64,000 bases of DNA from Chryseobacterium phocaeense (GCF_900169075.1 NZ_LT827015.1:2806158-2870157), one strand, 5' to 3'. Positions 25,072-35,057 are shown, counted from the first letter of the stretch. Notes: a model not told the origin generated them from the letters alone. A program made the numbers and translations.

Positions 25072-26055
25072 TCAACGTTTCATTTTAAAACCATTTGAGT
25101 TTCTAATTTCTGGTTCCGGCTTTCTCTCTTCTGTTTTATCAGCTTCAGGAAATTTTATAGAATTCTTACCTAAGTTAATCGAGACATCATTGTTTATCCG
25201 ATGCATCAAAAATTCGTTCAGATCTTTATGGTTTGAATAGGCACTCGAATGATCTTTTGCTTCTGGAAAAGATTTTATGATTAAAGACTTACATTTCATC
25301 CCTGCATTATCATTATCTAAAAAAAGATTGATATCAGAATAATTTTTCAAATGTTCTATGGATTTGTTTAAAAGAGCAATGGAATTCATTACGAGAATTT
25401 CTCCTGAGAAAGATTTCTGCATTTCTATAAAAGATAAGGCATCCATAAAGCCTTCAAAAACTGCTACACCTTTTACATTTTTATCTTGAAAATTTAATAT
25501 ATTCTGTACATTACTATTGAGATTAAATATTGAAATATCCTTTTTCAACAATGAACCTTTATAAAAAGAATTGCGAAGCTCAAAGCCTCCGGATAAATTC
25601 TCGAAGCCAATTGCGTAGAGTTTCTTTTCTCCGATTGTAAATCGTACTTCTTTTATATAATCATAGATTTTAGGACTTAATCCACGTCCCTGCAAATATT
25701 GTTTTAGGTTTGGATTTTGGAGACCCAGTATTTCATCAATTCTGTAATTTGGTTCTGACTTTTTCACCTGTGCTTGCTGATGAAAAGAAGAAAAATTTTG
25801 TTTTTTCGCCCAGTCCAAAACTTCATTTACCGAGGTCTTTAAATATTTCTTCATAAAATCGGTGTTATTACCTCCTATTCCTTCTGAATGAAGATACCAA
25901 GCATTAAGTCTTTTATTTAATTTAAATGAGGCTTGGGATTCGCTGGCAAAGGGGTTGAGATACCAAGCTTCTTTTTCATTTTGTTTCGTGGGAAGGTGTC
26001 CGAGAGAAAGGAGGACTTCTTCCAACGATATGCTGTTAAATTGTTTGCAGTTCAT
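25072..26055 (-). CDS. TOPRIM-domain primase of the mobile element
   Basis: A 327-residue DnaG-like primase. I chose ATG at 26053-26055 (MNCKQFNSISLEEVLLSLGH), the usual start in the family, rather than an upstream start that adds 27 unconserved residues. The N-terminus resembles the DNA-binding region of plasmid primases (WYLNPF, AWYLHSEGIGGNN). The TOPRIM centre is GVAVFEGFMDALSF with its Glu, and INLFLDNDNAGM with the Asp-x-Asp pair, both needed for metal binding. It would prime replication of the element after transfer. It works with the SF3-type helicase gene upstream in the same direction; iteron-like repeats lie between them. Confidence 0.83.
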   Translation of the reverse strand: MNCKQFNSISLEEVLLSLGHLPTKQNEKEAWYLNPFASESQASFKLNKRLNAWYLHSEGIGGNNTDFMKKYLKTSVNEVLDWAKKQNFSSFHQQAQVKKSEPNYRIDEILGLQNPNLKQYLQGRGLSPKIYDYIKEVRFTIGEKKLYAIGFENLSGGFELRNSFYKGSLLKKDISIFNLNSNVQNILNFQDKNVKGVAVFEGFMDALSFIEMQKSFSGEILVMNSIALLNKSIEHLKNYSDINLFLDNDNAGMKCKSLIIKSFPEAKDHSSAYSNHKDLNEFLMHRINNDVSINLGKNSIKFPEADKTEERKPEPEIRNSNGFKMKR

Positions 26056-26089
26056 AGAATTAAATTTTCGTATTGTGAATGAGATATTT

Positions 26090-26245
26090 TTTGTTGAATT
26101 GTTGAGTAAACATTGTAACCTATTGATTAAATACAATTTGGATATTCAACAAAGTCTCAACGATTCAACAAACTAGAGTTTCAGCACTCAACAGACATTC
26201 AACAAAAAGTTGGATTTTAAAGTTTGTTGAGGATTTTGTTGACTG
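26090..26245. repeat. Iteron-like repeats of ATTCAACAA, candidate replication origin
   Basis: At least three direct copies of ATTCAACAAA (26144-26153, 26163-26172, 26197-26206), a related CTCAACAGA near 26187, and inverted copies TTGTTGAAT (26091-26099), TTGTTGAG (26099-26106), TTTGTTGAGG (26223-26232) and TTTTGTTGAC (26234-26243). The DNA is AT-rich and lies between the primase and helicase genes. Iterons next to replication genes are classic origins, but a regulatory site is possible. Confidence 0.5.
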
Positions 26246-26275
26246 TTAAGTATTTGATTTTATTTTCATTATCAG

Positions 26276-27505
26276 TTAATTCAACAGTTCAACATATTTA
26301 CTAAGGATAAAATCCTTTTTTATTGTGAAAAACCGTCCAACTGAATTATTCTGGTAAAAGATTCCAGCAAAATCAATATCGTATCTGATATAAGTCAAAC
26401 CATTAGTTTGTGGAACTAATTTCCAAGTTTCTTTGAGTAGATTTCGAATATCATTTCTTGTCCAATACGTTGGTCTGAACATTCGATTCATCATATTCAG
26501 CAAATCTTGTGGAACAACATTGATCTGTTCATCATTATTGCTTTCAAAAAACTCAAATAGCAACTCAATAATCCTAGATTCCAGTTTATTATTATTCTTG
26601 AAAACTAATTTTTGAAGTGCTTTAGTTCTTATTTCATCGGCAGAAAACCACATTCTGGTTTTCTTCTCAGTTGAAAATGGTCGATCAATTAAAAACCTAA
26701 GAAAATAAGGAATCTCCGAAATGAGTTTGCTTAGAAACTCGGTATTTTCAGTTTTAATGGGATTGATTTTCAGTATCCAGAATCGGATTTCATTTTCATC
26801 AATTTGAATGAAATTTTCCTCATTATTAGAACACAAAATAAACTTGGCGAAAAAATCGATTTCTTCTCTATCTTTTCCTTTTGCCTCTAATTTATCTTTA
26901 TTGGTTGTCGACAAATACTTTAATCGTTCGGTAATTTCTTTTTTATCAAAGAAAACTTCATCTATCGCCACTACTAACATTGCTGCCCAATCGGAATTGA
27001 ATTGACTTCCAAAAGAATCACCTTTAATGTAGGTCATGTTCAACCCGAAAATCTCTTTCAACCATTTGATGAATGTAGATTTTCCGGTTGATCTTTCTTT
27101 AGAAACCAAACATAAAATTGGTAGAATTTGCGTTGGAAATTGTAAAAGAATTTTCAAGTAATCCAAACCCATTTCCAGCTGCTCGCCGAAAATATGTTCG
27201 ACAAATTTTAACGAAAAAGGAATTGAGTTTTTTAAATTTTCCTTTTCACAAGAAGGAGCAAAAGGAATTTCATTATAAATATTATAAAAACCTTTAACGA
27301 TTTGTTGATAATCTAAATGTTCAGGAATACAGCAAAACCCATCATATTTCGGAATATCACCAACAAAACTTTTTCCGTGGTCATTGATAATTGTTTCCCG
27401 ATTCCAACGAACTAAAACCGAAGTTGTATCACCAGAGATTAAGGGCTTTTCTATGTTTTTATAGTAAGTGGTTCCAACTCTCAAATAAGGGGATTTCTTG
27501 CTCAT
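26276..27505 (-). CDS. Primase-helicase-like P-loop ATPase (SF3/DUF5906 type)
   Basis: A 409-residue protein with a central SF3-like ATPase: SKERSTGKSTFIKWL (Walker A about residues 135-143), DWAAMLVVAIDEVFF (Walker B) and a following sensor region FAKFILCSNNEENFI. Proteins of this type, often annotated DUF5906, unwind replication origins of plasmids, phages and integrative elements. Its ATG overlaps the stop of the upstream excisionase-like gene (ATGA at 27502-27505). With the TOPRIM primase and the repeats downstream it forms the replication module. Confidence 0.78.
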   Translation of the reverse strand: MSKKSPYLRVGTTYYKNIEKPLISGDTTSVLVRWNRETIINDHGKSFVGDIPKYDGFCCIPEHLDYQQIVKGFYNIYNEIPFAPSCEKENLKNSIPFSLKFVEHIFGEQLEMGLDYLKILLQFPTQILPILCLVSKERSTGKSTFIKWLKEIFGLNMTYIKGDSFGSQFNSDWAAMLVVAIDEVFFDKKEITERLKYLSTTNKDKLEAKGKDREEIDFFAKFILCSNNEENFIQIDENEIRFWILKINPIKTENTEFLSKLISEIPYFLRFLIDRPFSTEKKTRMWFSADEIRTKALQKLVFKNNNKLESRIIELLFEFFESNNDEQINVVPQDLLNMMNRMFRPTYWTRNDIRNLLKETWKLVPQTNGLTYIRYDIDFAGIFYQNNSVGRFFTIKKDFILSKYVELLN

Positions 27506-27879
27506 CTTGACAAATTTTGATTAGAACCTATATTTGACTGTCGTGAATTTTTCCTAAAGTTGGCTTCCGCTTCTGATTGAATTTCCTGTAGAGTTTTCTT
27601 TTTACCTTTCGAAATCCAGTCTAAAAGTTCATCTTCAAAAAAGTAGAGTTTCTTCCCATTTTTATAACAGGGAATTTTTCGGGTTCTGACCAATGTGTAA
27701 ACAGTCGGTTTTGCTTTGCCAATTAATTGACAAGCTGCTTCAATGTCAATCGGAACTCTCTTTTGAGAAATCACAGGAACTTCTTTTCTTTCTACAAGAA
27801 ACTTAATCTCTGCGATTTCGCTAACTAAATGTGCGACTGCTCGTGGCAGGTTTTCAAATGAAATTTCGTTACTATCCAT
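27502..27879 (-). CDS. Excisionase-like helix-turn-helix protein
   Basis: A 125-residue DNA-binding protein of the MerR/HTH_17 excisionase group. The HTH is IDIEAACQLIGKAKPTVYTL, followed by VRTRKIPCYKNGKKLYFFED, the typical wing, and LLDWISKGKKK. An N-terminal helix, about 35 residues, precedes it. It heads the replication operon and overlaps the helicase gene by four bases. Such proteins act as excisionases or as transcription regulators of flavobacterial integrative elements. Confidence 0.8.
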   Translation of the reverse strand: MDSNEISFENLPRAVAHLVSEIAEIKFLVERKEVPVISQKRVPIDIEAACQLIGKAKPTVYTLVRTRKIPCYKNGKKLYFFEDELLDWISKGKKKTLQEIQSEAEANFRKNSRQSNIGSNQNLSR

Positions 27880-27915
27880 AACTAATTGTTTTTAATTGTT
27901 ATGGTGCAAAGAAAA

Positions 27916-27968
27916 AAAGTGATTCCTCCGTGATAGCTGTAAACACGCAATCACAGAGGAATCACTTT
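27916..27968. terminator. Long inverted repeat, terminator or operator
   Basis: AAAGTGATTCCTC (27916-27928) pairs with GAGGAATCACTTT (27956-27968); GTGAT (27930-27934 region) continues with ATCAC (27950-27954), making about 18 bp. It separates the broken gene from the excisionase-like gene. On the minus strand the hairpin is followed by TTTTTTTC, so it fits a terminator of the upstream operon. Confidence 0.55.
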
Positions 27969-28004
27969 ACAAACACTATGTTTTGTAATTTTTTATAAGT
28001 TTTA

Positions 28005-28784
28005 TTAGTATGTCAAATTTTCTTGAATTTTGATTGTGCCTTTTTTAGGCTCGTCCTTTAAATGTGATTTGATGGTATCAACATCAATATCATCAAGCGA
28101 AACGAACACAGTTTTTAATAATTTCGAAACCTGTTCTTGTTTTATAGGCTTAAAATGATTCCAAATATTCCAGCCAAAATGATAGAGATCAAGATTTGAA
28201 AGTTCTTTGGTCACGACTGAAGTGTGAGGTGGGATTTCTTCTTGTTTTGAATAAAGACTTATTGATTTGCAAATTTCATCAAGACTTTCGTCAGTTACAT
28301 ATAAAGCAAATTGATTACGGGTATAATTAATAGCTATTTGTAATTTCTGATTTTAAATCTGTTGCTTTTCTTGAAGTTGAACTTTTCTTATACACTCCAA
28401 ATTTACCAATACAGAAGTTTGCCCTACAGTAATTTCCTGTGGATCTTCGTCGAAAAGAATTGATGAATTATCATTGATTACTGTTTCTTGCTCCTCAATT
28501 TTTTCATCTAAATTATTAGCTGGAACTGATTGTATCTCAGTGTTTATTGAATTCTTACGTTTCTGTATAAATTTTTTAATACCTACTAGAATTACATCCA
28601 GAAATAAAATTATAATACCATAAATCAAAACACTGAAAGCGGTAATTGACCAAAAAACAATATTCGCAGTATATTCATCTCCTCCTTTATGAAGAAAAGA
28701 AAGTCTTGCCAATGTTCCTGCAACTACACATACGAGCAGAACCGAAAGATAAATAACTATATATTCGAAATATTTCAAATTCAT
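28005..28784 (-). pseudogene. Mobile-element membrane protein gene broken by an in-frame TAA
   Basis: ATG at 28782-28784 overlaps the integrase stop (ATGA). The first ORF is 143 residues with two membrane segments (about 6-27 and 40-66) and a polar tail, ending QLQEKQQI then TAA at 28353-28355. The same frame continues without interruption for 115 codons: NQKLQIAINYTRNQFALYVT up to a second stop at 28005-28007, including LYHFGWNIWNHFKPIKQEQV. That C-terminal block is familiar as the end of a single protein beside integrases in Bacteroidota elements. The simplest reading is one 259-residue gene with a nonsense codon. An internal restart (GTG near 28212) could still make the C-terminal piece. 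Confidence 0.65.
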
Positions 28785-30028
28785 TTTTGTAAATTCTTTA
28801 GATGAATGGCTTGTGAAGCTTTATTTTTCTTTTCATCTACCACTTTTGCGTAAACTTGAGTAGTTTTTACGTTTGTATGACCAAGCATTTTACTCACGGT
28901 GTAAATATCTGTTCCACTCGAAAGCTGCAGAGTAGCAAAAGTATGTCTAAAATTATGAAAAGTTATTTTTTTGGTAATTCCTGCACTTTCAATCCACTTT
29001 TTAAGTGGACGAGAAATCCAAGCTGGATTAGTCAGATTTTTAAAAATCAAATCAGTCTGAAGACCTACTTCACCACAAAGCTGTAATGCTTGTTTAGAAA
29101 TCGGCATGTATTCTACACCTTTTGTTTTTTTCTGCGTGAAATTGATTTTTGCTTGCTCATTTTCGATAGTTAATTCGTTCCATGTTAGTTTTTGGATATC
29201 AGAATGGCGTAGACCGGTTAAAGCTGAAAATAGCGCTGCACGTTTAAGAACATCAAGTTCGCAAGGCGTTTCAACCAATGTATTAAGTTCTTCCAGAGTT
29301 AAATATTCTCGTCTTGATTCCTCATGTGGAATCGATTTTACTTTAGCAGAAATATCAGATGTAAAGTAACCATCAATAAAAGCTTCTTTTAACGCAGCTT
29401 TAAAAACAGAAAAATATGTTGAAGCAGTATTCTGAGAAATAGTATTCTCCTTATTATTTCCATTTTTTGCAGTCAAAAGATATGATTTAAATTTTTCACA
29501 GAATTTTGTATTTATCTGTGAAAAGGTAATTTTTTCACCTCCAAAATCTTTTAGAAATTTAATGGAGCGATACCAATTTATTTGTATAGATTCAGAACTG
29601 TTTTTATGCCTCTTAGTGACTAACAAATCAAAATATTTAACAAAATCCTGCTGAGATTTTTCTTTTTCTTCAGCCTTTATTGCATCAAGCTCACTGTAGA
29701 GTTCCATATTATCATATTCTCTTTGACGTAATTTACGAAGAGAATCTGCGTAGATCATTGTTTCTCGGTCATTTTCACTTTTACATACGATAATTCCGTT
29801 ATCATCTCTTTTAGGTTTAAATGAAACTGAATCTTGCGTAGTTCTTGCAGTCCTTTTTTTGTCGAAATCTACAGTTGTGACACTTCGGTTTAAATATTCC
29901 CGAACTCGTTGTGCTTTCTCCTTACCAGCCACAATAACAGGATAACTTTCCAAGTAAATGAACCATTCTTTTCGGAATTCGGCTTTTCGCAATCTTACTG
30001 TAACTTTAGTTTTCAATAATTCTCTCAT
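28781..30028 (-). CDS. Tyrosine recombinase (site-specific integrase)
   Basis: A 415-residue phage-type integrase with an N-terminal arm-binding region, a SAM-like core-binding domain (about 120-220) and a catalytic domain. Catalytic residues are Arg in TGLRHSDI, the HxxR of FHNFRHTFA, His of LGHTNVK and Tyr in TTQVYAKV. It starts inside the stop of the upstream HTH gene (ATGA) and overlaps the downstream broken gene in the same way. It lies near the right end of the element, whose junction with the dnaK region must be between about 30600 and 30755. No convincing att repeat was found by eye. Confidence 0.9.
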   Translation of the reverse strand: MRELLKTKVTVRLRKAEFRKEWFIYLESYPVIVAGKEKAQRVREYLNRSVTTVDFDKKRTARTTQDSVSFKPKRDDNGIIVCKSENDRETMIYADSLRKLRQREYDNMELYSELDAIKAEEKEKSQQDFVKYFDLLVTKRHKNSSESIQINWYRSIKFLKDFGGEKITFSQINTKFCEKFKSYLLTAKNGNNKENTISQNTASTYFSVFKAALKEAFIDGYFTSDISAKVKSIPHEESRREYLTLEELNTLVETPCELDVLKRAALFSALTGLRHSDIQKLTWNELTIENEQAKINFTQKKTKGVEYMPISKQALQLCGEVGLQTDLIFKNLTNPAWISRPLKKWIESAGITKKITFHNFRHTFATLQLSSGTDIYTVSKMLGHTNVKTTQVYAKVVDEKKNKASQAIHLKNLQK

Positions 30029-30594
30029 TTTCCGTCAAAAATTTTATCGATTAAATTTTTAGGCACATATACGAAACTTCCAACTTTCTTTGTCGGAATT
30101 TTATTTCTTTTAATTAGGTTTGTTACGGTTCCTGGATCAGCGTGGAATTTTGAACTAATTTCGGAAATTGTGTAGCAATTACCAACTTCAAAATTGGGTT
30201 TCTCAATTACTATTTCTTTTTTCTCTGGTATTTCAACGGCTGAAAACAAAGCTTCCAAATCTGATCGCTTCACGCGAGTCAGTCTTGTTCCAAGGTTAGT
30301 CCCAGTAATTATTCCTCTTTTTATATATCTGTGAATGGTATCTTTTGATATTCCAAACATAACGGTAGCTTCAGCAACCGAAATAAATTCCCTCGTTTGT
30401 ACTTCAGCAATCTTGTTTTTATATTTTTGTAAAAGAATTTCTTTTTCTACTTTTTCTTTTTCAAGTTTCTTCTTTGCTTTTAATGCTTTATTATTACAAG
30501 AAGTAGAACAAAAACGACTTGTAACTGTCTTTGCTTCAAAAGGTTTTGAGCAATGCTCACAAACTCTCGGTATTTTTAGTTTACTAAATCCCAT
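30025..30594 (-). CDS. Zinc-ribbon protein with two excisionase-type HTH domains
   Basis: A 189-residue protein. The N-terminus has CEHCSKPF and RFCSTSCNNK, a four-cysteine zinc ribbon. Two HTH_17-type units follow: ISVAEATVMFGISKDTIHRY with KRGIITGTNLG (about 72-112) and YTISEISSKFHADPGTVTNL with IKRNKIPTKKVG (about 141-178). It heads the integrase operon and probably acts as directionality factor or regulator. The two HTH units look like an internal duplication. Confidence 0.72.
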   Translation of the reverse strand: MGFSKLKIPRVCEHCSKPFEAKTVTSRFCSTSCNNKALKAKKKLEKEKVEKEILLQKYKNKIAEVQTREFISVAEATVMFGISKDTIHRYIKRGIITGTNLGTRLTRVKRSDLEALFSAVEIPEKKEIVIEKPNFEVGNCYTISEISSKFHADPGTVTNLIKRNKIPTKKVGSFVYVPKNLIDKIFDGK

Positions 30595-30756
30595 TCTGAA
30601 ATAACATCCTGCACATTTTCTGTTTTTTGGCTTCTAAAATAAAATAAGGCGCATAAGACGCACATACTATCCAAATAACGAGCGGTACAAATAAGAGACA
30701 AAAATATAATAAAAAATAATTAAAATCAACTATTACCAAAAATCACAAAAACAAAA

Positions 30757-30789
30757 AAATCGCTGTAAATATTACATTTACAGCGATTT
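30757..30789 (-). terminator. Rho-independent terminator of dnaK
   Basis: AAATCGCTGTAAAT (30757-30770) and ATTTACAGCGATTT (30776-30789) form a 14-bp stem with a five-base loop. On the minus strand it is followed by a run of T, 40 bases after the dnaK stop. Confidence 0.85.
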
Positions 30790-30831
30790 GCTAATTTATT
30801 TCAATCGATGTTAATCGATGATAATTGCTAC

Positions 30832-32727
30832 TTATTTGACTTCTTCGAAGTCTGCATCCTGTACATCATCAGCTCCTCCTGCATTACCTCCAGGATTTTG
30901 AGCACCTGCTCCAGCCTCTGCCTGCTGTCCTGCTGCATACAATTCTTCTGAAGCGGCCATCCATGCTGCATCCAAAGCTTCTGTTTTAGCTTTTACATCG
31001 TCTGAATTTTTAGCTTCGAAAGCTGTTTTCAATTCTCCGTGAGCTGCTTCAATAGCTGCTTTTTTATCAGCAGAAAGCTTTTCTCCGAATTCTTTCAGTT
31101 GCTTTTCAGTCTGGAAGATCAATCCATCAGCTTTGTTGAAAATCTCAACTTCTTCTTTTCTCTTCGCATCTGCTGCAGAATTTTCCTGAGCTTCTTTTTT
31201 CATTCTTTCGATTTCTTCGTCAGAAAGACCTGAAGAAGCCTGGATTTTGATCGTCTGCTCTTTTCCGGTTCCTTTATCTTTAGCAGAAACGCTAAGGATA
31301 CCGTTCGCATCAATATCGAAAGTTACTTCAATTTGAGGAACTCCTCTTGGTGCCGGTGGAATATCTGCAAGATCAAATCTTCCGATCTCTTTATTATCGT
31401 TGAACATTGGTCTTTCTCCCTGTCCTACTCTGATGCTTACCGCTGGCTGGTTATCAGAAGCCGTAGAGAATACTTCAGATTTTTTAGTTGGGATCGTAGT
31501 GTTCGCTTCAATTAATTTAGTGAATACAGAACCCATCGTTTCGATACCTAAAGAAAGTGGTGTAACGTCAAGAAGCAATACATCTTTTACATCTCCTGTC
31601 AATACTCCTCCCTGGATTGCAGCTCCGATCGCTACCACCTCATCCGGGTTAACTCCTTTTGAAGGTTTTTTACCGAAGAATTTTTCCACTTCTTCCTGAA
31701 TGATCGGGATTCTTGTAGAACCTCCTACCAAAATTACCTCATCGATTTCAGAAGTTGATAAACCTGCATCTTTTAATGCTTTTGCTACCGGCTCCATAGA
31801 TCTTCTTACAAGATCAGCAGCCAACTGCTCAAACTTAGCTTTGGTTAAGCTTTTTACCAAGTGCTTAGGACCTGTAGCTGTAGCCGTGATATAAGGTAAG
31901 TTAATTTCAGTCTGAGGAGAAGAAGATAATTCAATTTTTGCTTTCTCAGCAGCTTCTTTTAATCTTTGTAATGCAATAGCATCAGATTTTAAATCTACAC
32001 CCTCTTCAGCTTTGAACTCATCAGCCATCCAGTTGATGATCACATCATCAAAGTCATCACCTCCTAAGTGCGTATCTCCGTTGGTAGACAATACTTCAAA
32101 TACACCGTCACCTAAATCAAGGATAGAGATATCGAAAGTACCACCTCCAAGGTCATATACAGCAATCTTTTGATCTTTGTGGTTCTTATCAAGACCGTAT
32201 GCTAATGCTGCAGCTGTAGGCTCGTTGATGATTCTTTCCACTTTAAGACCTGCAATTTCTCCAGCTTCTTTGGTAGCCTGTCTCTGGGCATCATTAAAGT
32301 AAGCCGGAACCGTGATTACCGCTCTTGTTACTTCCTGTCCAAGGTAATCTTCAGCCGTTTTCTTCATTTTCTGAAGGGTCATTGCAGAAATTTCCTGTGG
32401 CGTATATTCTCTGTCGTCGATTTTTACTTTTACGGTATCGTTTGGTCCTGCTACTACTTCGTAAGGTACTCTTGAAATTTCTTTAGCATCTTCTTTAAAG
32501 TGAGTCCCTATGAATCTTTTGATAGAGTATACCGTTTTCTTTGGATTCGTTACAGCCTGTCTTTTTGCAGGATCCCCTACTTTTCTCTCACCATCTTCTG
32601 TAAATGCTACGATAGAAGGCGTTGTTCTTTTACCTTCTGCATTAGGGATAACAACAGGGTCTTTACCCTCCATTACAGCAACACAAGAGTTGGTTGTTCC
32701 TAAGTCAATTCCAATTATTTTACTCAT
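30832..32727 (-). CDS. dnaK: Molecular chaperone DnaK (Hsp70)
   Basis: A full-length 631-residue Hsp70. It begins [20 protein letters not shown] and has the ATPase signatures [14 protein letters not shown] and [11 protein letters not shown], the linker [14 protein letters not shown] and a substrate-binding domain; the tail ends [12 protein letters not shown]. It folds nascent and stress-damaged proteins in the cytoplasm with DnaJ and GrpE, which are not in this window. It is a single-gene unit with its own terminator. Its upstream region carries TGACAAAATGACA, a candidate heat-shock control site. It marks the start of the core chromosome to the right of the mobile element. Confidence 0.97.
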   Translation of the reverse strand: MSKIIGIDLGTTNSCVAVMEGKDPVVIPNAEGKRTTPSIVAFTEDGERKVGDPAKRQAVTNPKKTVYSIKRFIGTHFKEDAKEISRVPYEVVAGPNDTVKVKIDDREYTPQEISAMTLQKMKKTAEDYLGQEVTRAVITVPAYFNDAQRQATKEAGEIAGLKVERIINEPTAAALAYGLDKNHKDQKIAVYDLGGGTFDISILDLGDGVFEVLSTNGDTHLGGDDFDDVIINWMADEFKAEEGVDLKSDAIALQRLKEAAEKAKIELSSSPQTEINLPYITATATGPKHLVKSLTKAKFEQLAADLVRRSMEPVAKALKDAGLSTSEIDEVILVGGSTRIPIIQEEVEKFFGKKPSKGVNPDEVVAIGAAIQGGVLTGDVKDVLLLDVTPLSLGIETMGSVFTKLIEANTTIPTKKSEVFSTASDNQPAVSIRVGQGERPMFNDNKEIGRFDLADIPPAPRGVPQIEVTFDIDANGILSVSAKDKGTGKEQTIKIQASSGLSDEEIERMKKEAQENSAADAKRKEEVEIFNKADGLIFQTEKQLKEFGEKLSADKKAAIEAAHGELKTAFEAKNSDDVKAKTEALDAAWMAASEELYAAGQQAEAGAGAQNPGGNAGGADDVQDADFEEVK

Positions 32728-32806
32728 AATATTTATATTTTTTCTAATTTTTATATGTTTAATTTACACTCTCAATTTCTCAATATCTGTACCATATCCT
32801 TTTTTG

Positions 32807-32820
32807 TGACAAAATGACAG
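32807..32820. promoter_or_regulatory. Direct repeat TGACA-AAA-TGACA upstream of dnaK
   Basis: Two TGACA units spaced by three A lie about 80 bases upstream of the dnaK start. A repeated site in this place suggests heat-shock or stress control, but I cannot name the regulator. Confidence 0.35.
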
Positions 32821-32984
32821 AATACAAAATAATCTAAAGCTGGAATACTTCACAGATTATGTTAAATTGTACTATTCAAGACAGTTTGAACATCGAAAAT
32901 CGTTAAATTTAATCAAAGTTTAACTTTGAAAATAGAGCTTGGAACATCGCGAATCCTTATTTTTGATAAAATATACACTTTAGA

Positions 32985-35057
32985 ATGTCAGTACACTTTA
33001 ATCCGCGAGATATTACATGGCTTGCTTTTAATGAAAGAGTTTTACAGGAAGCCATGGACGAAAATGTCCCTTTACATTTAAGAATACGTTTCCTGGGAAT
33101 CTTTTCCAATAATTTAGATGAATTTTTCAGGGTGCGTGTAGCCGGATTAAAGCGTGCCATGGATTTTAAAGAAAAAGTGATCGCTGAATCTTTTTACCAG
33201 CCGCCTTCAAAGATCCTTCAGCGGATTAATGAAATCGTGATCAAACAGCAGCAGAATTTCGATAAGACCTGGAAGCATATCCAGTCTGAAATGGCCGGGC
33301 ACAAGGTTTCTATCAAAAATTCTAAAAACCTGACCGCCAAACAGAAGGAATTCGTAAGACAATATTTTGATGATGTAGTGGAATCCAATGTAATTCCTAT
33401 CCTGCTCCATGAAAATACTCCCATGCCTTATTTAAGGGATAAAAGCCTTTATCTGGGTGTCGCCATGAGAAAGAAAGACTGGCAGTATTCCAGCAATTAT
33501 GCCATTATTGAAATCCCGTCGCGTTTTGTAGGAAGATTTGTCCTGCTGCCAACGGAAGATCCGGAAGAAAAAAACGTCATGCTGCTTGAGGATGTCATCA
33601 CCTTTAACCTTCCGCATATTTTCTCTTATTTCGGCTATGACGAATTCGCAGCCAATGCTTTTAAAGTAACCAAAGATGCGGAGCTTGAGCTGGACAATGA
33701 TATCCGGACCAATTTTGCAGAAAAAATAGAAAAGGGGCTTAAAAACAGAAGAAAAGGAAAGCCTACCCGGTTTGTTTTCGATAAGGATATGGACAAAGCC
33801 TTACTGGAGCTTCTGATCCGGAAATTAAATTTAACGAAAAAAGACAGTATTATTCCCGGCGGGAAAATTCACAATTTCAAACACTTCATGGATTTCCCTG
33901 ATGTTTTTGAAAAATATGAAAGGCCAGTGGAAAGAACTTCTTTTACTCATCAGGCTTTCGAGCATGGTGAAAGAGTGACGGATGTTATTTTAAAAGATGA
34001 TGTTCTTCTCACCTTCCCTTATCATAAATACAATCCTGTTATTGATCTTCTGCGTGAAGCAGCTATGGATCCCGATGTGAAATCCATACAGATCACGGCC
34101 TATCGCCTCGCCAGCAGTTCAAAAATCAGCAATGCTTTGATTTATGCGGCCAGAAACGGTAAGGAAGTTACGGTAATGCTGGAACTTCAGGCAAGGTTTG
34201 ATGAGGAATCCAATCTGCAGTGGAAAGAAATGTTCGAGCCTGAAGGAATCAATGTTCTGGTAGGTCTTCCGAATAAAAAAGTACACGCCAAACTTTGCAT
34301 CATTAAGAAAAGGTCGCACAATAAAACCATTCAGTACGGATTCGTAAGTACCGGGAATTTCAACGAAAAAACAGCGAGAATTTACGGTGACCATTTGCTG
34401 ATGACTTCGGACCGCGGGATTATGGCAGATATCAATAAAGTATTCAATGTTCTCAAAAAGCCGAAAGAGGATTATCTTACAGTTCTGAAAACCTGCAAAA
34501 ATTTAATGGTCTGTCCACAGTTTATGCGTGAAAAGATCGTACACCATATCGATAAGGAAATAGAAGAAGCCAAAGCAGGAAGAAAGGCTGAAATCATCGT
34601 GAAAGTGAACTCAATGAGCGACAGGTCACTTATTGAAAAGCTGTACGAAGCCGCTCATGCAGGGGTTGTAACAAAAGCAATTGTAAGAGGAATCTACTGT
34701 GCCGTAAATCAGAAGGAATTTAAGGAAAAAATAAAAGCAATAAGTATTGTAGACGAATACCTTGAACATGCCCGTGTCATGTACTTTTACAATAAAGGCG
34801 CGGAAGACATGTACATCTCGTCTGCAGACTGGATGACGCGGAATCTTGACTACAGAATTGAGGCGGCAGCGAAGATCACAGACAAGCAACTCAAAAAAGA
34901 ATTGAAAGATATTCTGGACATTCAGTTGAGAGATAACGTAAAAGCTCGTATTTTAGACAAAAAATTGAGCAACGAGTATGTCAGGAATGATAAAAAGGAA
35001 TGCCGTTCTCAATTAGAAACCTATACATATTTAAAAGCTAAAACAAGCAAGAAATGA
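32985..35057 (+). CDS. ppk1: Polyphosphate kinase PPK1
   Basis: A 690-residue PPK1, which makes polyphosphate from the terminal phosphate of ATP. It starts SVHFNPRDITWLAFNERVLQ and shows the N-terminal helical region (NNLDEFFRVRVAGL). The phospholipase-D-like C-terminal domains have KVHAKLCIIKK and YGFVSTGNFNEKTA, around the autophosphorylated His of the family. Its stop overlaps the start of the next gene, a Ppx/GppA phosphatase, by four bases, so polyphosphate synthesis and breakdown are co-expressed. It is divergent from dnaK. Confidence 0.95.
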   Translation: MSVHFNPRDITWLAFNERVLQEAMDENVPLHLRIRFLGIFSNNLDEFFRVRVAGLKRAMDFKEKVIAESFYQPPSKILQRINEIVIKQQQNFDKTWKHIQSEMAGHKVSIKNSKNLTAKQKEFVRQYFDDVVESNVIPILLHENTPMPYLRDKSLYLGVAMRKKDWQYSSNYAIIEIPSRFVGRFVLLPTEDPEEKNVMLLEDVITFNLPHIFSYFGYDEFAANAFKVTKDAELELDNDIRTNFAEKIEKGLKNRRKGKPTRFVFDKDMDKALLELLIRKLNLTKKDSIIPGGKIHNFKHFMDFPDVFEKYERPVERTSFTHQAFEHGERVTDVILKDDVLLTFPYHKYNPVIDLLREAAMDPDVKSIQITAYRLASSSKISNALIYAARNGKEVTVMLELQARFDEESNLQWKEMFEPEGINVLVGLPNKKVHAKLCIIKKRSHNKTIQYGFVSTGNFNEKTARIYGDHLLMTSDRGIMADINKVFNVLKKPKEDYLTVLKTCKNLMVCPQFMREKIVHHIDKEIEEAKAGRKAEIIVKVNSMSDRSLIEKLYEAAHAGVVTKAIVRGIYCAVNQKEFKEKIKAISIVDEYLEHARVMYFYNKGAEDMYISSADWMTRNLDYRIEAAAKITDKQLKKELKDILDIQLRDNVKARILDKKLSNEYVRNDKKECRSQLETYTYLKAKTSKK

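Larger units (their letters stand above)
23633..30594 (-). mobile_element. Backbone of a mobilizable integrative element
   Basis: Integrase, double-HTH protein, broken membrane protein gene, excisionase-like HTH, SF3 helicase, TOPRIM primase and MobV-like relaxase are in one orientation, with oriT-like and iteron-like DNA. This is the gene set of an IME. Conjugation pore genes are not visible. The right boundary is in 30595-30755; the left boundary was not found, so the sigma/dCas12f locus and the defence island may be cargo. Confidence 0.7.

Noticed and set aside
30595..30755. attR site next to dnaK
   Set aside because: No matching copy could be found on the other side, so the exact site cannot be supported.
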